A stretch of DNA of 64,000 nucleotides from Rhodovulum robiginosum (lineage in GTDB: Bacteria; Pseudomonadota; Alphaproteobacteria; Rhodobacterales; Rhodobacteraceae): assembly GCF_003944755.1 (NCBI RefSeq), contig NZ_RWGU01000051.1, positions 310,001 to 374,000 of the forward strand, given 5' to 3'. Below the pieces are notes generated by a model that saw only the letters and a program-made list of their open reading frames with translations, had not been told where the DNA came from and searched no databases. Of this stretch, positions 10,026-18,830 are shown one piece after another (within the stretch, counting starts at the first letter, position 1; each line of letters begins with the position of its first letter). The position numbers and the translations under genes were made by a program.

Positions 10026-10193
10026 ATGCCAAAGACGCAACCCAGGGGGCGCATGGAAGAGCAAATCGACGCGAACCTGCGGCGGGTCTACGCGGACACG
10101 GTACAAGAGGAGGTGCCCGAGCGCTTTCTCAAGCTTCTCGACGAGCTGCGCGAGAAGGGCAAGGCCGTGCCCGACAGCGAGGCCGACTCGTGA
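10026..10193 (+). CDS. nepR: Anti-sigma factor NepR
   Basis: A 55-residue (or 46-residue) protein with the NepR core IDANLRRVYADTVQEEVPER, the helix pair that wraps EcfG and, when PhyR is phosphorylated, PhyR instead. It lies between phyR and ecfG as in other alphaproteobacteria and overlaps ecfG by 4 bp (GTGA). Start choice: ATG 10026 gives MPKTQPRGR before the in-frame ATG 10053; the latter has AGGGGG close upstream, so either is possible. The promoter at 9961-9986 serves both. Confidence 0.9.
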   Translation: MPKTQPRGRMEEQIDANLRRVYADTVQEEVPERFLKLLDELREKGKAVPDSEADS

Positions 10194-10744
10194 GCGAAAT
10201 AACCGACCCCCGCGACGAACTGATAGAACACCTGCCAGCGATGCGCGCGTTCGCACTGAGCCTGACGCGCAACGGCGCCACGGCCGACGACCTGGTGCAG
10301 GATGCGCTGGTCAAGGCGTGGGACAACCTCGACAAGTTCGAGCCGGGCACAAACATGCGCGCGTGGCTGTTCACCATCCTGCGCAACACCTACTATTCAC
10401 TCCACCGAAAACGAAAGCGCGAGGTCGAGGACCCGGACGGCGTGCTGGCCAGCCACCTGTCGGAAAAGCCGCACCATGACGGCCGGCTCGCGCTGGAAGA
10501 TTTCAAGACGGCCTTCGCCGAGTTGACGGACGAGCAGCGCGAGGCCCTGATCCTGGTGGGCGCCGAGGGGTTTTCCTACGAAGAGGCCGCAGCCACCTGC
10601 GGCTGTGCGGTGGGCACGATCAAGAGCCGGGTCAACCGGGCGCGGGCGCGACTGGCCGAACTGATGCACCTCGATGATACCGACGATCTGGAAATGACCG
10701 ACGCGACCACCCTGGCCGGCCTTTCCGGGGCGTCGACCGCATGA
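10190..10744 (+). CDS. ecfG: General stress ECF sigma factor EcfG
   Basis: A 184-residue sigma-70-family ECF factor. Sigma-2 spans about residues 12-72 (ADDLVQDALVKAWDNLDKF, then RAWLFTILRN) and sigma-4 about 105-160 (LTDEQREALILVGAEGFSYEEAA, with a GTIKSRVNRARARL recognition helix). No extra C-terminal domain is seen. The GTG start overlaps the nepR stop and the stop overlaps the ATG of the following histidine kinase, giving a three-gene coupled operon. It should recognise the GGAAC-N16/17-CGTT sites found at five loci in this window. Confidence 0.95.
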   Translation: MSEITDPRDELIEHLPAMRAFALSLTRNGATADDLVQDALVKAWDNLDKFEPGTNMRAWLFTILRNTYYSLHRKRKREVEDPDGVLASHLSEKPHHDGRLALEDFKTAFAELTDEQREALILVGAEGFSYEEAAATCGCAVGTIKSRVNRARARLAELMHLDDTDDLEMTDATTLAGLSGASTA

Positions 10745-12564
10745 CCGAACGGTTGCAGGCGCGGATCACGACGCGCCGGGTGACCAAATCGCTGGCGGTC
10801 TGGCTGATCGGTGCGCTGACCGTTGCGATGCTGCCGCTCGGGCTGATTTCGGTCTACCAAACCTCGAAGGTCTTGCACGAATCCCAGCGGCTATCGGGCG
10901 TCGCCCTGATGGACCGTACACAGCGCGCCGCGGCCCGCACCCAGGCGCTGATCCAGTCAGCCTTCGGCGCGGCCAAGACGGTGGCGGCGGCCAATGTCCT
11001 TTTCGACGGCGGCGGGCTGTCCTGCGACGCGGTTCTTGCAAGGCTGGTCGACGAGAGCGAGGCCTATATTTTTGCGGGGTTCATCGACACCCGCGGCAAC
11101 ATCACCTGTTCGTCCACCGGAGAGCGGCTGAGCGTCGCCGAAAGCGCCTATTTCCTGGACATCCTGCGCGACCCCAAGCCACGGGTCGACACCCGCACCA
11201 ATGCCAATCTTCGTCATGTGCGGGTGGTGCGGGTCAGTGTGCCGGTCTACGAGCGCGGCGATTTGCAGGGGTTCGTGCTGATCTCGATGCCCTACGCGGC
11301 CGTCTATTACTCGCTCGACGGACAGGGCGACCCTGTCGATCTGCTGGTCTTCGACGGCGAGGGAGAGTTCCTGACCGCCGAGGCCGCGCAAAGGGATTAC
11401 GGCACGCCGCCGCAGGATTTCGAAGAGGTTTTGCCTCGGGGGCGGACGCTTGAACGTCTGGCCGCCAGCGGCCGGCAATCGTTCCGGGGCGAAAACCGGC
11501 GCGGCGAGACGCGCGATTTCGCCGTGGTGCCGGTGGTCGAGGGGCGCGTCTACGTGCTGGGCAGTTGGGCCCCCGACCGCACCAGCCTGCTGCCACGGGC
11601 GGGCCGCGCGATGGCGCTCTATTTCCCGCTGCTGATGTGGGGCGCGGGCATGGTGGTGGCGTTTTTCGGCGTGCATCGCCTGGTGATCCGCCATATCCGC
11701 CGCCTGCGATCCTGGATGCAGCTTTATGCCGGCGGCAAGACCGATTTCGAGACCGAGCGGCTGGACCACGCGCCGGACGAGCTGGAAGTGATGGCCGAGG
11801 CGTTCCGGTCGATGACCCGGCGCCTGGCCGAGCAGGAGCGTGCGCTGGAAGAGGACCTGGCCGAAAAGACCATCCTGCTGAAGGAGGTGCACCACCGGGT
11901 GAAGAACAACCTCCAGCTCATCACCTCGATCATGAACATGCAGATCCGCAACGCCCAGAGCGCAGAGGCGCAAACCCTGCTCAGGCGGGTGCAGGACCGG
12001 GTGATGGCGCTGGCCGCGATCCACCGCTACCTCTACCTTGCGCGCAAGCTGTCGATGGTGCGCGCCGACCGCCTGCTCGACGACATCATCGGCCAGCTCG
12101 TGGTGGTGGGCGATATCGGCGGCGGTGATGAACGGGTCAGGATCTCGACCGAGTTCAGCCCGGTCGAGGTCAGCCCCGACCAGTCGGTGCCGCTGTCGCT
12201 GCTGGCAACCGAGGCGGCCATGAACGCGGTGAAGTATTGCGGCGCGCCCGCTTCCGGCGCGCCCTGGATCACCATCGCGCTGCAGGCGCTTGAGGATGGG
12301 CGCGTCTGCCTGTCGGTGGTCAATTCCCGCGCCGGGGCGCAGGCGGACGCCGCGCCGGGCGATGCCGACGGATCTGGGCTGGGGCAGAAGCTGATCGAGT
12401 CCTTCGCGGCGCAGCTCGACGGCGCGCTTGAAATCCAGGCCGAGCCCGAGCGATATGAGCTACACGTTACCTTTACGCCGCTTGCCCCCGAGCCCGACGA
12501 CGAGACCGACACCTTGCCGGACGAGGGAACCGGCGCGCAAGATGCGCGTTCCAATACCGATTGA
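10741..12564 (+). CDS. HisKA_2-family sensor histidine kinase, probable PhyR kinase
   Basis: A 607-residue membrane kinase. A first membrane span (about 19-40) and a second (about 290-312) bracket a periplasmic sensor domain of roughly 250 residues that looks like a Cache-type fold. A HAMP-like linker follows (about 313-368), then the HisKA_2 box LKEVHHRVKNNLQ with the likely phospho-accepting His385, and an ATP-binding domain with the asparagine-containing LATEAAMNAVKY box. HisKA_2/HWE kinases are the known phosphodonors for PhyR. The ATGA overlap with ecfG supports that role. The signal sensed is unknown. Confidence 0.9.
   Translation: MTERLQARITTRRVTKSLAVWLIGALTVAMLPLGLISVYQTSKVLHESQRLSGVALMDRTQRAAARTQALIQSAFGAAKTVAAANVLFDGGGLSCDAVLARLVDESEAYIFAGFIDTRGNITCSSTGERLSVAESAYFLDILRDPKPRVDTRTNANLRHVRVVRVSVPVYERGDLQGFVLISMPYAAVYYSLDGQGDPVDLLVFDGEGEFLTAEAAQRDYGTPPQDFEEVLPRGRTLERLAASGRQSFRGENRRGETRDFAVVPVVEGRVYVLGSWAPDRTSLLPRAGRAMALYFPLLMWGAGMVVAFFGVHRLVIRHIRRLRSWMQLYAGGKTDFETERLDHAPDELEVMAEAFRSMTRRLAEQERALEEDLAEKTILLKEVHHRVKNNLQLITSIMNMQIRNAQSAEAQTLLRRVQDRVMALAAIHRYLYLARKLSMVRADRLLDDIIGQLVVVGDIGGGDERVRISTEFSPVEVSPDQSVPLSLLATEAAMNAVKYCGAPASGAPWITIALQALEDGRVCLSVVNSRAGAQADAAPGDADGSGLGQKLIESFAAQLDGALEIQAEPERYELHVTFTPLAPEPDDETDTLPDEGTGAQDARSNTD
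12526..12550 (+). promoter_or_regulatory. EcfG-type promoter inside the kinase gene's 3' end, for entericidin
   Basis: GGAAC (12526-12530), 16-nt spacer, CGTT (12547-12550), with the predicted start about 20 nt before the ATG at 12578. It lies within the last codons of the upstream kinase gene. Confidence 0.7.
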
Positions 12565-12577
12565 TTCTGGAGGATCC

Positions 12578-12718
12578 ATGACCCGTTTCGCCGCCGCTGC
12601 CCTCGCGCTTTTCAGCTTCATGGCCCTGACCGCCTGCGAAACCGTCGAAGGCGCGGGGCGCGACCTGGAAACCGCAGGCAAGACAATCTCGCGCGAGGCC
12701 CGGGAGGCTAAGCGCTAG
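12578..12718 (+). CDS. Entericidin A/B family lipoprotein
   Basis: A 46-residue lipoprotein: a hydrophobic signal, the lipobox ALTAC (Cys20), then the entericidin pattern ETVEGAGRDLETAGKTI and a basic end. Entericidins are tiny stress-induced lipoproteins with reported bacteriolytic or envelope effects. TGGAGG at about 12568 is the ribosome binding site. An EcfG-type promoter lies in the tail of the preceding gene, so it can be expressed apart from the ecfG operon. Confidence 0.88.
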   Translation: MTRFAAAALALFSFMALTACETVEGAGRDLETAGKTISREAREAKR

Positions 12719-12745
12719 GGCCGCGCCCAACCGCAGGAGACCCCG

Positions 12746-12928
12746 ATGCCAGCCAAATCGAAAGCACAGCAACGCGCCGCTGGCGCCGCCCTCGCCGCCA
12801 AGCGCGGCGAGATGCCCGAAGCCGAGCTTCAGGGGGCATCGAAAGAGATGTTCGAGACGATGTCCGAGGCCGAGCTGGAGGACTTTGCCTCGACCGGCCA
12901 CGACGACCTGCCGGAAGAAAAGGGCTAG
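12746..12928 (+). CDS. DUF3008-like small stress protein
   Basis: A 60-residue hydrophilic protein beginning MPAKSKAQQRAAGAALAAKR and continuing GASKEMFETMSEAELEDFAST, the recognised DUF3008 pattern. It has no signal peptide or membrane span and resembles small cytoplasmic stress proteins of alphaproteobacteria. It lies 27 bp after entericidin behind an AGGAG ribosome binding site and is probably co-transcribed with it from the EcfG-type promoter. Confidence 0.75.
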   Translation: MPAKSKAQQRAAGAALAAKRGEMPEAELQGASKEMFETMSEAELEDFASTGHDDLPEEKG

Positions 12929-12965
12929 CGGCCGGAGAGGTCGGCCCGACCATCGCGCCGCGCGG

Positions 12966-13583
12966 CTAAATCAGCAATGCCGCGACAATGGCAGCCGCGC
13001 CGAGGAAGGGTGCCATGCCCGCCAGCGCGAGCAGCCCGTCCTTGGTCAGCATCGCAACGCTCAGCATCACCACCGATGCGCCCAGAAGCGACGATGAGAA
13101 TGGCACCAGTTCCAGGAAAGGCATTGCCAGGCCTGCCACCAGGCACAGCACCTGCAACAGGCGCAGCAAGGGCGGGGTGACGAGAGCGGCCAGGCGCGGG
13201 CGCGCGATGCGCTCCAGCCACGCCGCGGGCCGGCGCAGCCAATCGACTGCGTGCCGCACTTGCCGGGCGCGGATGCGGCGCTGCATCAGCCACCGCGGCG
13301 CCCAGACGTGGCGGCGTCGGACCGCCATCTGTGCCGCGAAAATACTGATCGTTATACCGCAAAGACTGGAAAACCCCGGAATTCCGCTGAGTGGCGACAC
13401 CACGGCCAGGGCCGGCGCCATCATCAGTGGCGCGTAAGAGGCCGTGCCCAGCGCCTCGAACAGCGCCCGGATCGACACGACATCGTCCCGCGCCACCGCC
13501 GCGACCTCTTCGAGCACGGTGGTCACCGGTGCTTCCACCAAGCGCGCGGCCGTTTGCTCGGCAATGCTGTCGTCCAATGTCAT
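12966..13583 (-). CDS. Exopolysaccharide synthesis ExoD-family membrane protein
   Basis: A 205-residue protein with several membrane segments (about 50-90, 140-165 and 172-203) and the ExoD hallmarks LFEALGTASYAPLMMAPAL and PFSSSLLGASVVMLSVAML. ExoD proteins were linked to exopolysaccharide and alkali tolerance in rhizobia; the biochemical role is unknown. It ends the stress island and converges with the DUF3008 gene. A near-consensus EcfG motif (CGAAC-N16-CGTT, one mismatch) lies on its strand at 13699-13675, but too weak to claim. Confidence 0.85.
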   Translation of the reverse strand: MTLDDSIAEQTAARLVEAPVTTVLEEVAAVARDDVVSIRALFEALGTASYAPLMMAPALAVVSPLSGIPGFSSLCGITISIFAAQMAVRRRHVWAPRWLMQRRIRARQVRHAVDWLRRPAAWLERIARPRLAALVTPPLLRLLQVLCLVAGLAMPFLELVPFSSSLLGASVVMLSVAMLTKDGLLALAGMAPFLGAAAIVAALLI

Positions 13584-14050
13584 CCTGCTCTCCGGCCCGA
13601 TGGGCGGCCTTGTCGGGCTTGCGCGTCATCCCGAGACAGTCGCGCTGCCACCCCTCGTGCCGCGACATCACTACAACGCAGAAACCGGCATTCGGTTCGG
13701 CACGAAAGGCGCAATAATGCGTGAAAACACACGTCGAGCCGCGTTCGGGCCAAACGGCGTTCGAAAAAACGCTTTCGCTAAGCAGAGACGTAGTCGGTTT
13801 GCCGGCCGATTTCCACTCGCCGCGGCCGATCTGGCAAACACCTGAAATCCGTGTGCGTGCCGCTTTGCCGGGGCTTGCGCCTATCGGCGGCCATCTGCGT
13901 TTCCAATGGGGTGCCCTGCCCACCCGGCCGCAATATGCCGGGCCTGCCGCGATGCGGTGTGACAGCGGTATTTCTTGCGCTAGAGTATGACGAGGTCCAT
14001 TTGAAACCGGGCCGTCTGACCAACAATGCCACGTGCCGAAAGGGCCCAAA
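13584..14050. other. Intergenic region between exoD-like and lipoprotein genes
   Basis: This 467-bp gap has no gene I can support. It should hold the divergent promoters of the flanking genes. The only patterned item is the near-match EcfG motif at 13675-13699 on the minus strand. Confidence 0.5.
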
Positions 14051-14425
14051 ATGCCGAAACTCAAGCATCTCTTTGCCATTCCGCTGATCGCGTCGGTTGC
14101 AGCCTGCGCAACATCGGGCGCGAACTACCAGCCGATCGTCGACGGGCCGATCGGTCCGAACTATTCCAACGATCTGGCCTATTGCCAGGCGCTGGCGTCG
14201 CAGCAGGGCGCGTTTGACAACAATACTGCCGCGGCCGCCGCGACCGGGGCCGCCGCAGCCGGCGGCACCACGGCCGTTCTGAACAACAAAGGTACCAATG
14301 TGCGCGACGCCGCGCTGGTCGGCGCAGCCGCCGGCGTGGCCGCAAGTGCGCTGCAGCAGCAGAAGAACAAGGAAGCCATCGTGCGCAACTGCATGCGCGG
14401 CCGCGGCTACAACGTGGTCGGCTGA
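14051..14425 (+). CDS. Glycine-zipper outer-membrane-type lipoprotein
   Basis: A 124-residue lipoprotein. A signal of about 18 residues ends in the lipobox SVAAC (Cys19). The mature part has a conserved N-terminal block (NYQPIVDGPIGPNYSNDLAYC), a glycine/alanine-rich zipper (about 57-103) and a C-terminal CMRGRGYNVVG. This is the layout of abundant lipoproteins of unknown function in Rhodobacterales. ATG 14051 is chosen because it starts directly at the signal peptide; a GTG at 14033 is in frame but adds nothing typical. Confidence 0.82.
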   Translation: MPKLKHLFAIPLIASVAACATSGANYQPIVDGPIGPNYSNDLAYCQALASQQGAFDNNTAAAAATGAAAAGGTTAVLNNKGTNVRDAALVGAAAGVAASALQQQKNKEAIVRNCMRGRGYNVVG

Positions 14426-14435
14426 GCCTGACGCG

Positions 14436-14466
14436 GGCCGCCCTCGCCGATCTGGCGCGGGCGGCC
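14436..14466. terminator. Possible hairpin terminator between convergent genes
   Basis: GGCCGCCC (14436-14443) pairs with GGGCGGCC (14459-14466) in the 73-bp space between the convergent lipoprotein and solute-binding protein genes. No T-tract is present. Confidence 0.35.
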
Positions 14467-14498
14467 TGCCGCCGCCCGCCGCCCCCGTCAATCGTCGA

Positions 14499-16145
14499 TC
14501 AGGACCACCCCAGCCGGTGGACGTTGATCTCGTATTTCGGGTGTTGCTCCGCGCCGAGCAAGCCGTCCTTGTAGTGACGGAAGATCGCGCGGAAATAGGG
14601 AATGATCGCGACGCCCTCATCCACCATCATCTGCTCCAGCTTGGCCATGACCGATTGGCGCGCGGTGTTGTCGGCAATCGCGGTCGCCTCTGCCAGCAAC
14701 GCATCGAACGCCTCGGACCGAAAGCCCGCTTCGTTCCATGTCGCGTTGGAATGATAGGCCAGGTTCATCGACTGGATGCCGGTTTCGCGGTGGCCCCAGT
14801 TGGTGGACGAGAACGGGTACTTGGTCCAGTTGTTCCAGAAGGTCGAGCCGGGCAAAACCGTACGGTTCACCTGAAAGCCCGCGTCGCGCAGTTGCGACGC
14901 CACCGCGTCGGTCGTGGCTTTGATGAATCCGTCGTCGATGGACACGAGGTCATGCTCGTACTCCATCATGCCGGCCTCTTCCATAAGGCGCCGGGCCTCT
15001 TCGACATCGCGTTCATGGGCCGGGATGTCGGCATGGTCCGGGTTCACGCCGGGCGCCACGTGGTAGTTGTTGTTCGACAGCGCGCCGCGGTTGGAAAGGC
15101 CCAGTTCCAGCGGCACCGCATTGTCTACGGCCAGCGCCAGGGCACGGCGCACCCGCACGTCGGCATAGGGCGTCTGGCCGTCGATCTCGGCCTCCTGGTT
15201 GGGGCGGATCACCACGGTCGCGGCGGTGCCGATCTCGCTCTTGACCCAGCCCAGCGCGTCGAAAATCTCGATGAAATCGGCCACCGTTTCGTAGGCCATG
15301 TCGAACTCGTCGGAATCGGCCCCGGCCAGCCAGGCCGCCGGGTCGGTGCCGTAATCGAGGAATTCGACCCGGTCGAGAAAGGTCTCTCCCCAGTATGTGT
15401 GGTCGGGGTTCTTCACCAGCACGACCTTCTCGCCCACCCGGAACTCGTCGAACACATAAGCGCCGGTGCCGATGCCGTGGTCGAGAACCGAAGTGCCGAT
15501 CCTGTCGCGGTGCATGATCGCGGCCGGGTAGTCGGCCATGCCGAACATCAGCGTCCCGTCGGGGTAGCGCAGCCTGAGCAGGACCGTATGGCTATCGACA
15601 ACCTCGATCGCGCCGTCGGCGGCGGTGCCGTTTTCGACCAGCGCGGCCATCCGCGTCGCCATCGAGTTGCCCTCGACGGATTCGTCGCACCAGCCGACGA
15701 TGTTGGCGGCCACGTCCTCGGCGGTGAAGTCATCGCCGTTGTTCCATGTCACGCCCTGCCTGACGTTCAGGGTGTATTCGGTGGCGTCTTCATTGGCCTG
15801 CCAGCTTTTCAGCAGGATCGGCGCCAGCGTCCCGTTGCGCAGAACCTCGGCGAGATACTCGATCGTGCCGCGCGTCTGGTTGGCCATCTCGGGCCAGTCA
15901 TAGGTGCGCGGATCCTTCAACTCGCGGCAGCTCATCTGGACGCGCAGGGTGCCGCCCATTTGCGGTGTGGCCGCGCGGGCCGGTGCGTCGAGGCCGATCA
16001 GGCCATAGGCCGCGGCAGAGCCCACGCCGAGCGCCGTGGCGCGGCCTAGGAATTCGCGGCGGCTCATCGCCCCGGCGCGGTGCTCGTCCGCGTAAAGCGC
16101 CGCGGCCGGGTGGGTCCGCGCGCGGCGGGCTTCGAAATCTGTCAT
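14499..16145 (-). CDS. Family 5 (peptide-type) ABC transporter solute-binding protein
   Basis: A 548-residue extracytoplasmic solute-binding protein. A twin-arginine signal, [13 protein letters not shown], lies at about 28-40, followed by a hydrophobic stretch and an ARA cleavage region. The mature domain shows SBP_bac_5 features such as LAESW-like [29 protein letters not shown] and RRALALAVD. Substrate is unknown; this family binds peptides, nickel, opines and others. No permease or ATPase gene is adjacent, so the rest of the transporter must be elsewhere. The start [10 protein letters not shown] gives the Tat motif a long hydrophilic N-region, which is common in this group. Confidence 0.9.
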   Translation of the reverse strand: MTDFEARRARTHPAAALYADEHRAGAMSRREFLGRATALGVGSAAAYGLIGLDAPARAATPQMGGTLRVQMSCRELKDPRTYDWPEMANQTRGTIEYLAEVLRNGTLAPILLKSWQANEDATEYTLNVRQGVTWNNGDDFTAEDVAANIVGWCDESVEGNSMATRMAALVENGTAADGAIEVVDSHTVLLRLRYPDGTLMFGMADYPAAIMHRDRIGTSVLDHGIGTGAYVFDEFRVGEKVVLVKNPDHTYWGETFLDRVEFLDYGTDPAAWLAGADSDEFDMAYETVADFIEIFDALGWVKSEIGTAATVVIRPNQEAEIDGQTPYADVRVRRALALAVDNAVPLELGLSNRGALSNNNYHVAPGVNPDHADIPAHERDVEEARRLMEEAGMMEYEHDLVSIDDGFIKATTDAVASQLRDAGFQVNRTVLPGSTFWNNWTKYPFSSTNWGHRETGIQSMNLAYHSNATWNEAGFRSEAFDALLAEATAIADNTARQSVMAKLEQMMVDEGVAIIPYFRAIFRHYKDGLLGAEQHPKYEINVHRLGWS

Positions 16146-16655
16146 CGGGCGTGTCTCCCCGTGTTTCCTGGCTGAATTCAATTGCACCCGGTCCGGCCGA
16201 TCTGACGGGCCGTGAGCGAGCGGTGCGACCGCGCTGCCAACCGCCGTCATCTGCGGCGGCGGGCTGGCCCTGCGGCTTTCGTCGCGCGGTCTTGTTGCGG
16301 CCCGTTCCCTCCGAGACCCTCCTAAAGAACATCGAGCAGGCCGCTTCAGTCCATAAGTGTGCGGGCGTCGGCGCGCCAATGCAAGGACGTCCTGATTCCG
16401 GGTCCTGCCGCCCGGGCTCTGCTGGACATGACCCTGGTGGCGCCGCCACCCCGGCAAGTTATGCGTCAGGCCGGAAGACCGCCTGGACAGTGGCTGTTTC
16501 ATTCAAAATAGAGCGGGGGACCAAACGACACCCGGGGGCCCGGTCCGATGCAGAGCCGCCCCGAGGAGAGACATGACAGAAGACCGTTAGAAAAAAGGAA
16601 TAGGATACCAGATGGAAATCCGGCCCGTTCCATTTCGATACCACTTAGAGAAGTT
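16146..16655. other. Intergenic region upstream of the solute-binding protein
   Basis: A 510-bp gap without a gene I can support on either strand. It presumably holds the promoter of the solute-binding protein gene. The right end is AT-richer and contains the tRNA 3' flank; no clear terminator T-tract is seen. Confidence 0.45.
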
Positions 16656-16731
<76 letters not shown>

Positions 16732-16817
16732 GACCTTGGGTAGCGGGCGTTACCCGCCCGCCGCTATCTATGGAAGCCCGCCGCCGAGTTCAAGAAAAAA
16801 ATCGGGCGGCGTGGCCG

Positions 16818-17150
16818 TCAGCTATCGTCGTCGTCCGAGGCGACATCGGCGATGTCGTCGAGCGAGACGTTGTCGTCTTCGTCGTCTTCCAGAACGTCGT
16901 CGCCCAGATCGACATCCGTGCTGTCGTCTTCGATCACATCGGCGTCGTTGTCGATCTCGGGCTCGGCTTCGGGCTGGGGTTTGCGCGCGGGCTTGTCGGC
17001 GATCAGCGTGCGGCCCTTGCCCGATGTCAGGCTTTCCAGCGAGAAACTGTGCCCGCAGGACGGGCAGGTCATCGGGTCACGCTGCAAGTCGTAGAATCGG
17101 GTCGAGCAATTCGGGCAAACGCGCTTTACGCCCCATTCTTCCTTGGGCAT
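16818..17150 (-). CDS. TIGR02300 family zinc-ribbon acidic protein
   Basis: A 110-residue protein with an N-terminal zinc ribbon, CPNC (residues 12-15) and CPSC (29-32), around the FYDLQRDP motif, then a basic stretch and a very acidic tail (about 65-110, mostly Asp/Glu). This matches the alphaproteobacterial TIGR02300 (FYDLN-acid) family. Function is unknown; the zinc ribbon plus polyacid suggests nucleic-acid or protein binding, which is inference. GAGGA precedes the ATG at 17150, which settles the start. Confidence 0.88.
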   Translation of the reverse strand: MPKEEWGVKRVCPNCSTRFYDLQRDPMTCPSCGHSFSLESLTSGKGRTLIADKPARKPQPEAEPEIDNDADVIEDDSTDVDLGDDVLEDDEDDNVSLDDIADVASDDDDS

Positions 17151-17280
17151 GATGTCCTCGTGAAACGTTGCGGTGATTTCGCGGTTGCAGCCACCTGCCA
17201 CAAGTCCCGCGACGTGTCAAAGCCCTTTTGGCCAAGACCTCAGCCCCGGTGTCCTCTCGCTGCTCCGACGTTCCGCCGCC

Positions 17281-17973
17281 ATGTCCACCGCCTGCCTTCC
17301 CGGCGACCCGCCGGTCACGGTTCATATCCGCCGCTCCGGCAGGGCGCGGCGCTATAGTCTGCGCATCTCGCAGCTTGACGGGCGGGTGACGCTGACAGTG
17401 CCGGACCGCGCGCCGCTCGACGAGGGGCTTGCCTTCCTGCGGGAAAAAGAGGGCTGGATCCGCCGCCACCTGGGACGCCGCCCCGACACCGCGCAGGTCG
17501 GGCTGGGCGCGGAACTGCCGGTCGAGGGCACGCAGGTGACGCTGGTGCCCGGCCCGGGCCGCGCGCCGCGGCTCGAGCTGGGGCAACTCGTCGTGCCCGG
17601 CCCGCCGGAAGCGGCCGGCGCAAGGGTACGGGGATTTCTAAAGGAGCGGGCGCGCCAGCGGCTGGCGCAGGCTTCCGACCGGCACGCGGCGGCGCTGGGG
17701 CGCGGCTATGGGCGGCTGACCCTGCGCGATACCCGCTCGCGCTGGGGCTCCTGCTCGGCCAAGGGCGACCTCATGTATTCCTGGCGGCTGATCATGGCGC
17801 CGCCCGCGGTGCTCGACTACGTCGCGGCCCATGAGGTGGCGCATCTGGTGGAAATGAACCACTCGCCGGCGTTCTGGGCGATCGTGGCGCGGCTTTGCCC
17901 CGACCATGCCGCCCGCCGCGCCTGGCTGCATGAGAACGCCGCCAGCCTGCACCGCTTCCGTTTTGGCGATTGA
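17281..17973 (+). CDS. YgjP/DUF45-type M48 metallopeptidase
   Basis: A 230-residue protein with the YgjP-like layout: an N-terminal beta-rich part (RRSGRARRYSLRIS), the RDTRSRWGSCSAKG block, and the zinc site HEVAHLVEMNHSPAFW (HExxH plus a downstream histidine). It is a predicted cytoplasmic zinc protease related to SprT; the substrate is unknown. It starts 130 bp from the divergent TIGR02300 gene. ATG 17281 gives the family's usual N-terminus. Confidence 0.88.
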   Translation: MSTACLPGDPPVTVHIRRSGRARRYSLRISQLDGRVTLTVPDRAPLDEGLAFLREKEGWIRRHLGRRPDTAQVGLGAELPVEGTQVTLVPGPGRAPRLELGQLVVPGPPEAAGARVRGFLKERARQRLAQASDRHAAALGRGYGRLTLRDTRSRWGSCSAKGDLMYSWRLIMAPPAVLDYVAAHEVAHLVEMNHSPAFWAIVARLCPDHAARRAWLHENAASLHRFRFGD

Positions 17974-17987
17974 CGCCGGGCCGGTCG

Positions 17988-17999
17988 CTGTGATCACAA
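17988..17999. promoter_or_regulatory. TGTGATCACA palindrome before the GntR gene
   Basis: CTGTGATCACAA matches TTGTGATCACAA at 11 of 12 positions and ends 6 bp before the GntR start codon. The same palindrome occurs in pairs upstream of sucC (29531-29563) and sdhC (34290-34322). It is a candidate autoregulatory operator. Confidence 0.6.
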
Positions 18000-18005
18000 T
18001 GGCCC

Positions 18006-18656
18006 ATGCTCATCCAGACCCGCCCCGGAGAGGCCGGCACCGCGGCCCATGACCGCGTCTACCGAACCCTGCGCACCCAGATCATGCATGGCGAGCTGAT
18101 GCCGGGCGCCGCGCTGACGCTGCGCGGCATCGGCCGGCAGTTCGGCGTGTCGATGACGCCCGCGCGCGAGGCGGTGCGCCGGCTGGTGGCCGAAGGCGCG
18201 CTCAGCCTGTCCTCGTCGGGCCGGGTCGCCACGCCCGAACTCACCAACGAGCGGATCGAGGAACTGGCCGCGTTGCGGGCCCTGCTCGAACCCGAACTGG
18301 CCAGCCGCGCCCTGCCGCGCGCCCACATGGCCCTTATCGAGCGGCTGCAGACGATCAACGCCACCATCGGCGAGCTCGCCACGCGGGGCGACGCGGTGGG
18401 TTATATCCGCTCGAACCTTGAATTCCACCGCACGCTTTACCTGCGCGCCCAGGCTCCGGCGATGCTGGCGATGGCCGAAACCGTCTGGCTGCAGCTAGGC
18501 CCCACCATGCGCGCGCTCTACGGAAGGCTGGGGCGCACCGAGCCGCCGCAGCATCACCGGATGATCCTCGCCGCCCTGCGCGCCGGCGACGAGCCGGGGC
18601 TCAGGCTGGCGGTGCGCACCGACGTCACCCAGGGGCTGAAACTGCTGGCCACCTGA
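18006..18656 (+). CDS. GntR-family (FCD domain) transcriptional regulator
   Basis: A 216-residue GntR protein of the FadR/FCD type. The winged HTH (residues 15-75) reads VYRTLRTQIMHGELMPGAAL and then SMTPAREAVRRLVAEGAL. The all-helical FCD domain (about 80-205) has the metal/ligand pattern EFHRTLY and a late QHHRMILAAL histidine pair. FCD regulators typically sense carboxylic acids. A palindrome immediately upstream recurs before sucC and sdhC, so control of TCA genes is a reasoned but untested proposal. Confidence 0.9.
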   Translation: MLIQTRPGEAGTAAHDRVYRTLRTQIMHGELMPGAALTLRGIGRQFGVSMTPAREAVRRLVAEGALSLSSSGRVATPELTNERIEELAALRALLEPELASRALPRAHMALIERLQTINATIGELATRGDAVGYIRSNLEFHRTLYLRAQAPAMLAMAETVWLQLGPTMRALYGRLGRTEPPQHHRMILAALRAGDEPGLRLAVRTDVTQGLKLLAT

Positions 18657-18673
18657 GCCCGCCGCCCCCGGGG

Positions 18674-18695
18674 CTTCTTCTTGGAAAAAATACCC
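18674..18695 (+). repeat. TTCTTCTTGG...AATACCC intergenic element
   Basis: CTTCTTCTTGG followed by an A-run and TACCC, 17 bp past the GntR stop codon and in the same orientation. It belongs with the elements at 1108, 20308 and 56845. Confidence 0.6.
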
Positions 18696-18810
18696 AATGC
18701 ACACGGGTAAAATCCGCACGTCCGCCGGACGCTGGCGCCGGCGGTCCGACAGGTGCGGCCCAAGCGGTCCGGCCGAAACGCCTGGGCCGTATTTCCTGGC
18801 AATAATCCTG

Positions 18811-18830
18811 TGACCGGCCGCGCCCGGTCA
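18811..18830 (-). terminator. Hairpin overlapping the lpdA stop codon
   Basis: TGACCGG (18811-18817) pairs with CCGGTCA (18824-18830), which contains the lpdA stop codon. There is no T-tract, so it is only a candidate 3' end structure. Confidence 0.3.

Noticed and set aside
14298-16049. A 583-codon open frame opposite the solute-binding protein
   Set aside because: Shadow frame; the minus-strand protein has clear Tat and SBP motifs.
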